In this document: one piece after another, positions 60,900 to 64,000 of the stretch | How the letters are laid out: every line of letters starts with the position of its first letter | Numbering within the stretch: position 1 is the first letter of the stretch | NCBI GenBank assembly: GCA_963784675.1 | Contig: CAWASE010000013.1 | Coordinates: 248,001 to 312,000 of the forward strand | Reading direction: 5' to 3' | DNA from: SCTD01 sp963784675 | GTDB taxonomy: Bacteria > Actinomycetota > Actinomycetes > Mycobacteriales > SCTD01 | Length of the DNA: 64,000 nt | The notes under the pieces: generated by a model | Told to the model about the DNA's origin: nothing | What the model saw: the letters and a program-made list of their open reading frames with translations, nothing else | Databases searched by the model: none | Program-made: the position numbers and the translations under genes

Positions 60900-62213
60900 C
60901 TAGGCGGAAACGCGTGCAGAACCCTGCATAGACAGGCGGCGCGCGAGCCAGACTCCTGCGACAGGCAGAGCGGCGGCCAGGGCGAAGCCGAGCGGTCGCG
61001 TCGTCGGGATCGCCACCGCGACCGCCCCGCCGACCACCCACGCGAGCTGCAGCGCAGTCTCCGAGCGCGCGAAGGCGGTGCTCAGCGACCGGGTCGGCAC
61101 CTCGTGCTGCAGGGCGGCATCGAGGGCGAACTTCGACATCGAGACGACGATCCCGGCGACGCCCGCAGCGACGACCACCCAGGTGCCGCTCTGCGTCACC
61201 GCTGCGGTCAGGAAGGCCAGGAACGGCGTGAGCAGGCAGAGCGCGTTGACGGCGCGCCCGGCGCTCTCGGGCAGCCGAGCGGCCAGCGTCGTCCCGCCGA
61301 GCTGTCCCAGCGCGGCCGCGCCGACGACGGCTCCGACCAGCAGCCCGGAAGCGTCCTGCGCCCGCAGCAGGAACGCCAGGAACAGGGTCAGCAGGCCGGC
61401 GACGCCGCGCAGGGCGATCGAGGTGGCCAACGCCCGCGTCACCGCCCGTCCGCAGCGCAGCAGCCGGAAGTTGACGGTCGCCTCCAGCGACGGTCCGACC
61501 TGCTCGTCGACGTGCTCGGGCAGCCGCAGCGACAACCCGGCCGCGAGGAACAGCAGCAGCCCGGCCAGGCGCAGCACCCAGTCGACGCCCACGAGCGAGC
61601 CGACCGCTGCCCCGACACCGGCCGCGACCGAGCCTGCTGCGACGGAGGCGATGTTCAGCCGCGCGTTGGCCGACACGAGCCCGATCGACGGCGGACGGAC
61701 GCGCGGCACCGCTGCCGAGCGCGCGACGCCGTAGGCGCGGGACAGCACCAGCACCGCCAGCGCGAGCGGGTACAGGCCCAGGCTCGCGGTCGCGCCGGCC
61801 ATCGTCCAGGTGAGCAGGCCGCGCCCCCCGGTGGTCAGGGCGAGCACGGTGCGCCGCCCGTGGGGGAAGCGGTCCAGGAGCGGCCCGGCGACCGGCACCA
61901 GCAGCGAGAACGGCAGCATCGTCAGCAGCAGGTAGAGCGCGACCCGGCTGCGGGCGTCGCCGATCGGCACCGAGAAGAACAGCGTGCCGGCGAGCGCGAC
62001 GGCGACCAGTGCGTCGCCGGCCGCGTGCAGCGCGTGCACCGAGATCAGCGACGTGAGCCCGCTGGAGTCGGCGCCGTCGGCGCGGGCGGCCGCACGGACC
62101 CGCCGGCTGCCCGACACGGCCGCGCCGCGAGCCCCGCGACCGGTGCCGGTGGCCGCCACCCGCAGCAGCCGCGCGCCCCGGCGCAGGCCGTCCGGCGGGG
62201 TCGACGTGGGCAT
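60900..62213 (-). CDS. MFS transporter
   Basis: A 437-residue protein from ATG 62213. After a ~50-residue basic, Ala/Arg/Gly-rich cytosolic start, about 12 helices follow ('LISVHALHAAGDALVAVALA', 'YLLLTMLPFSLLVPVAGPLL', 'ANARLNIASVAAGSVAAGVG', 'AVVTQSGTWVVVAAGVAG'-like 'TQSGTWVVVAAGVAGIVVSM'). 'DRFPHGRRTVLALTTGGRG' is the loop between helices 2 and 3. The group is common in actinobacteria; the substrate is unknown. Confidence 0.87.
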   Translation of the reverse strand: MPTSTPPDGLRRGARLLRVAATGTGRGARGAAVSGSRRVRAAARADGADSSGLTSLISVHALHAAGDALVAVALAGTLFFSVPIGDARSRVALYLLLTMLPFSLLVPVAGPLLDRFPHGRRTVLALTTGGRGLLTWTMAGATASLGLYPLALAVLVLSRAYGVARSAAVPRVRPPSIGLVSANARLNIASVAAGSVAAGVGAAVGSLVGVDWVLRLAGLLLFLAAGLSLRLPEHVDEQVGPSLEATVNFRLLRCGRAVTRALATSIALRGVAGLLTLFLAFLLRAQDASGLLVGAVVGAAALGQLGGTTLAARLPESAGRAVNALCLLTPFLAFLTAAVTQSGTWVVVAAGVAGIVVSMSKFALDAALQHEVPTRSLSTAFARSETALQLAWVVGGAVAVAIPTTRPLGFALAAALPVAGVWLARRLSMQGSARVSA

Positions 62214-62332
62214 GGCGCCATGCTGCCACCGCAGCCGCGTGGACACACCCTCGTGAGCGGCGTGGCGACGGGGGAGGTCGTGACGTGCCGCCGCCCCCGC
62301 GGCTGCCGGAGCAGGGCGGGGGCGGCGAGGGG

Positions 62333-62418
62333 CGGAGGATGCGAGATTCGAACTCGCGAGGGGTTGCCCCCAACACGCTTTCCAAGCGTGCGCCATAGGC
62401 CAACTAGGCGAATCCTCC
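62333..62418 (-). tRNA. tRNA-Ser (anticodon GGA)
   Basis: An 86-nt class II tRNA. The acceptor stem GGAGGAT pairs with ATCCTCC, the anticodon stem CACGC / GCGTG has loop TTGGAAA (anticodon GGA, codon UCC), there is a long variable arm, and the T-arm contains GTTCGAATC. CCA is not encoded. Confidence 0.96.
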
Positions 62419-62516
62419 GCCGACGATCCTAGCGGAGGCCGTCGGCGCGAGGACCAGCACACTTTCCTCACGAGCGGGCCCTAGGTTCTGCACCTTTCGC
62501 CCGTAGGTTGCGCCGC

Positions 62517-63191
62517 ATGGACAGCGGGCGCACCGTCGTGGTGGTCGAGGACGAGCCGGTCATCGCCGCTGCCGTCGCCGACCGGCTGCGCGCCGAGGGC
62601 TACCGGGTCGAGGTGGCCGTCGATGGTCCGTCCGGCGTGGCGCTGATCGAGCGCGTGCAGCCCGACGTCGTGGTGCTGGACGTCCTGCTCCCGGGCTTCG
62701 ACGGGTTGGAGGTGTGCCGCCGGATCCAGCGTGAGCGGCCGGTGCCGGTGCTGATGCTCACCGCCCGGGACGACGAGAGCGATCTGCTGGTGGGCCTGGC
62801 CGTCGGGGCCGACGACTACCTCACCAAGCCGTTCAGCCCGCGCGAGCTGGTCGCCCGGATCGCCGCGCTGCTGCGACGCGCGGAGCGCTCGGAGGCCGCC
62901 CCGCCGCTGCTGGTGCTCGGCGCGGTCACGGTCGACACGGCCGCCCGGCGCGTCACGGTCGACGGGGGCCCGGTGCACCTCGCGCCGATGGAGTACGCGC
63001 TGCTGCTGCGCCTGGCGGCGCGTCCCGGCACGGTGCTGACCCGCGACCAGCTGCTGCTGGAGGTCTGGGGCTGGGAGCACGGTGGCACCCGCACCGTCGA
63101 CAGCCACGTCCGGGCGCTGCGTCGCAAGCTCGGCGAGTCGCTCGTGCGCACCGTCCACGGCGTCGGCTACGCGCTGGACGTCGCACCGTGA
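62517..63191 (+). CDS. OmpR-type response regulator (second system)
   Basis: A 224-residue regulator from ATG 62517, preceded by a perfect leaderless promoter (TAGGTT at 62504-62509, 7 nt). Receiver residues are in 'VVVEDEPVIAAA', Asp in 'VVLDVLLPGFDGLEV', 'LMLTARDDESDLL' and 'DDYLTKPFSPRELVARI'. The winged helix has 'LAPMEYALLLRLAARPGTVL' and 'RTVDSHVRALRRKLGE'. It overlaps the kinase gene by GTGA. Confidence 0.93.
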   Translation: MDSGRTVVVVEDEPVIAAAVADRLRAEGYRVEVAVDGPSGVALIERVQPDVVVLDVLLPGFDGLEVCRRIQRERPVPVLMLTARDDESDLLVGLAVGADDYLTKPFSPRELVARIAALLRRAERSEAAPPLLVLGAVTVDTAARRVTVDGGPVHLAPMEYALLLRLAARPGTVLTRDQLLLEVWGWEHGGTRTVDSHVRALRRKLGESLVRTVHGVGYALDVAP

Positions 63192-64000
63192 GGCCGCTCG
63201 ACGGACTCCGCAGCATCAAGGTCAAGTTCGGCGTCGTCATCCTCGCCGCGATGGCGCTGACGCTGACCCTCAACGAGATCGGGGTACGCCTGAACATCCG
63301 GCCGCTGCCGCGCTGGACGGTCGCGGGGCTGGTCTGCGTCGCCCTGGTGCAGCTGTTGGCCCGGGGGATGACCTCGCCGCTGCGCGAGATGGCCTCGGCG
63401 TCCCGCGCGATGGCTCGTGGCGAGTACGGCCGCACGGTGCACACCACCTCCCGAGACGAGGTCGGCGAGCTGGCAAGAGCTTTCACGCAGATGTCGGGCG
63501 AGCTGGCGGCCGTGGACGCCGAGCGCCGCCGCCTGGTGGCCGACGTCAGCCACGAGCTACGCACCCCGCTGGCGGCGTTGCAGGCGATGCTGGAGAACCT
63601 GGCCGACGGCGTCACCGCTGCCGACCCGGCCACCTTCGAGACGGCGCTGGAGCAGACCCGACGGCTGGGCCGGCTCGTCGAGCAGCTGCTGGACCTGTCG
63701 CGGCTGGAGTCCGGGACCGTGCTGCTGGACCGCCGGCCGACGCCGCTGCGGCCGCTGCTCGACCAGGCTGTCCGCGAGGCTGCAGGACACGGCCGAGACG
63801 TCCGGCTGCAGGTGGACGCCCCGGACGGGTTGCTCGGCGACATCGACCCGGAGCGGCTGCACCAGGTGCTGGCCAACCTGCTCGACAACGCGACGCGGCA
63901 CAGCCCGCCGGGCGGGCTCGTCGTGCTGGCGGCGGCGAGAGGGGGCGGCGCGGTCGTCGTCTCGGTGACCGACTGCGGCCCGGGCATCCCGGCGGCCGAG
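63188..64000 (+). CDS. Sensor histidine kinase, cut by the window end
   Basis: 271 codons from GTG 63188 are visible. Two membrane helices ('KFGVVILAAMALTLTLNEIG' and 'WTVAGLVCVALVQLLARGM') are joined by only ~15 residues, so there is almost no outside sensor part. HAMP ('SPLREMASASRAMARGEYGR'), the phospho-His in 'LVADVSHELRTPLAALQAML' and the start of the ATPase domain ('NLLDNATRHSPPGG', 'VTDCGPGIPAAE') follow. It is the partner of the regulator before it. Confidence 0.92.
   Translation, partial: MRPLDGLRSIKVKFGVVILAAMALTLTLNEIGVRLNIRPLPRWTVAGLVCVALVQLLARGMTSPLREMASASRAMARGEYGRTVHTTSRDEVGELARAFTQMSGELAAVDAERRRLVADVSHELRTPLAALQAMLENLADGVTAADPATFETALEQTRRLGRLVEQLLDLSRLESGTVLLDRRPTPLRPLLDQAVREAAGHGRDVRLQVDAPDGLLGDIDPERLHQVLANLLDNATRHSPPGGLVVLAAARGGGAVVVSVTDCGPGIPAAE

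Overview
This 64 kb window is a very GC-rich (well above 70% by eye), gene-dense chromosome segment from an actinobacterium. Supporting signs are a phenylacetate epoxidase operon with GTG starts and 4-nt overlaps, a mycobacterial-type PhoP two-component system, MCE, Lsr2-like, DUF3039, PspAA/PspAB, HelR and Asp23/AmaP families, a LAxTG cell-wall anchor, and many leaderless genes (TAnnnT, 6-7 nt, start codon). The order cannot be fixed from this sequence. I see no prophage, insertion sequence, CRISPR array or integrative element, so it reads as core plus lineage-specific chromosome.

Layout. 1-3.0 kb: paaA(partial)BCDE. 3.05-4.9 kb: a lipoprotein and hisD. 4.9-10.8 kb: a lipid-type island, in which an orphan MCE protein and a TetR regulator are divergent from a Baeyer-Villiger-type monooxygenase, an SDR and a WS/DGAT acyltransferase. 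10.8-18.8 kb: a VWA-MoxR-DUF58-VWA operon and a PhoP-like response regulator/kinase pair, bracketed by two paralogous secreted proteins. Three sites matching the TCACAGC-N4-TCACAGC PhoP box lie upstream of the regulator and of each secreted-protein gene. 18.9-30.2 kb: an M20 peptidase, a RibD-type reductase, an Lsr2-domain protein, fabG, helR, a cold-shock gene, an MFS transporter, an aldo-keto reductase and a hydrolase. 30.3-38.9 kb: a large SF2 helicase with a predicted membrane hairpin, rarD, a broken dehydrogenase gene, murB, and the tightly overlapped pspA-pspAA-htpX-pspAB operon.

39-46.2 kb: a ROK kinase, a DUF3039 protein, a GGDEF-EAL protein whose leader holds two tiny ORFs with strong ribosome sites and a 13-bp hairpin, an MFS protein with a coiled-coil tail, a 54-residue protein and recQ. 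46.2-50.2 kb: a membrane protein, two tandem tRNA-adenosine-deaminase-associated proteins with tadA, tRNA-Ser(CGA), a frameshifted DinB gene and a four-helix-bundle stress protein. 50.3-53.8 kb: a four-gene ABC exporter operon. 53.8-58.6 kb: a LAxTG-anchored sialidase-like protein and an asp23/amaP envelope-stress operon containing a half J-domain. 58.7-64 kb: an M15 peptidase, an SDR, an HU protein, an MFS transporter, tRNA-Ser(GGA) and a second two-component system that runs off the end.

Several genes (DUF58, second VWA, MoxR, DinB, dehydrogenase, and locally the helicase and sialidase-like genes) contain one or more frame changes while coding similarity continues in the new frame. Spread over unrelated genes, this looks more like base-level indels in the sequence than biological decay, but I cannot separate the two from sequence alone.
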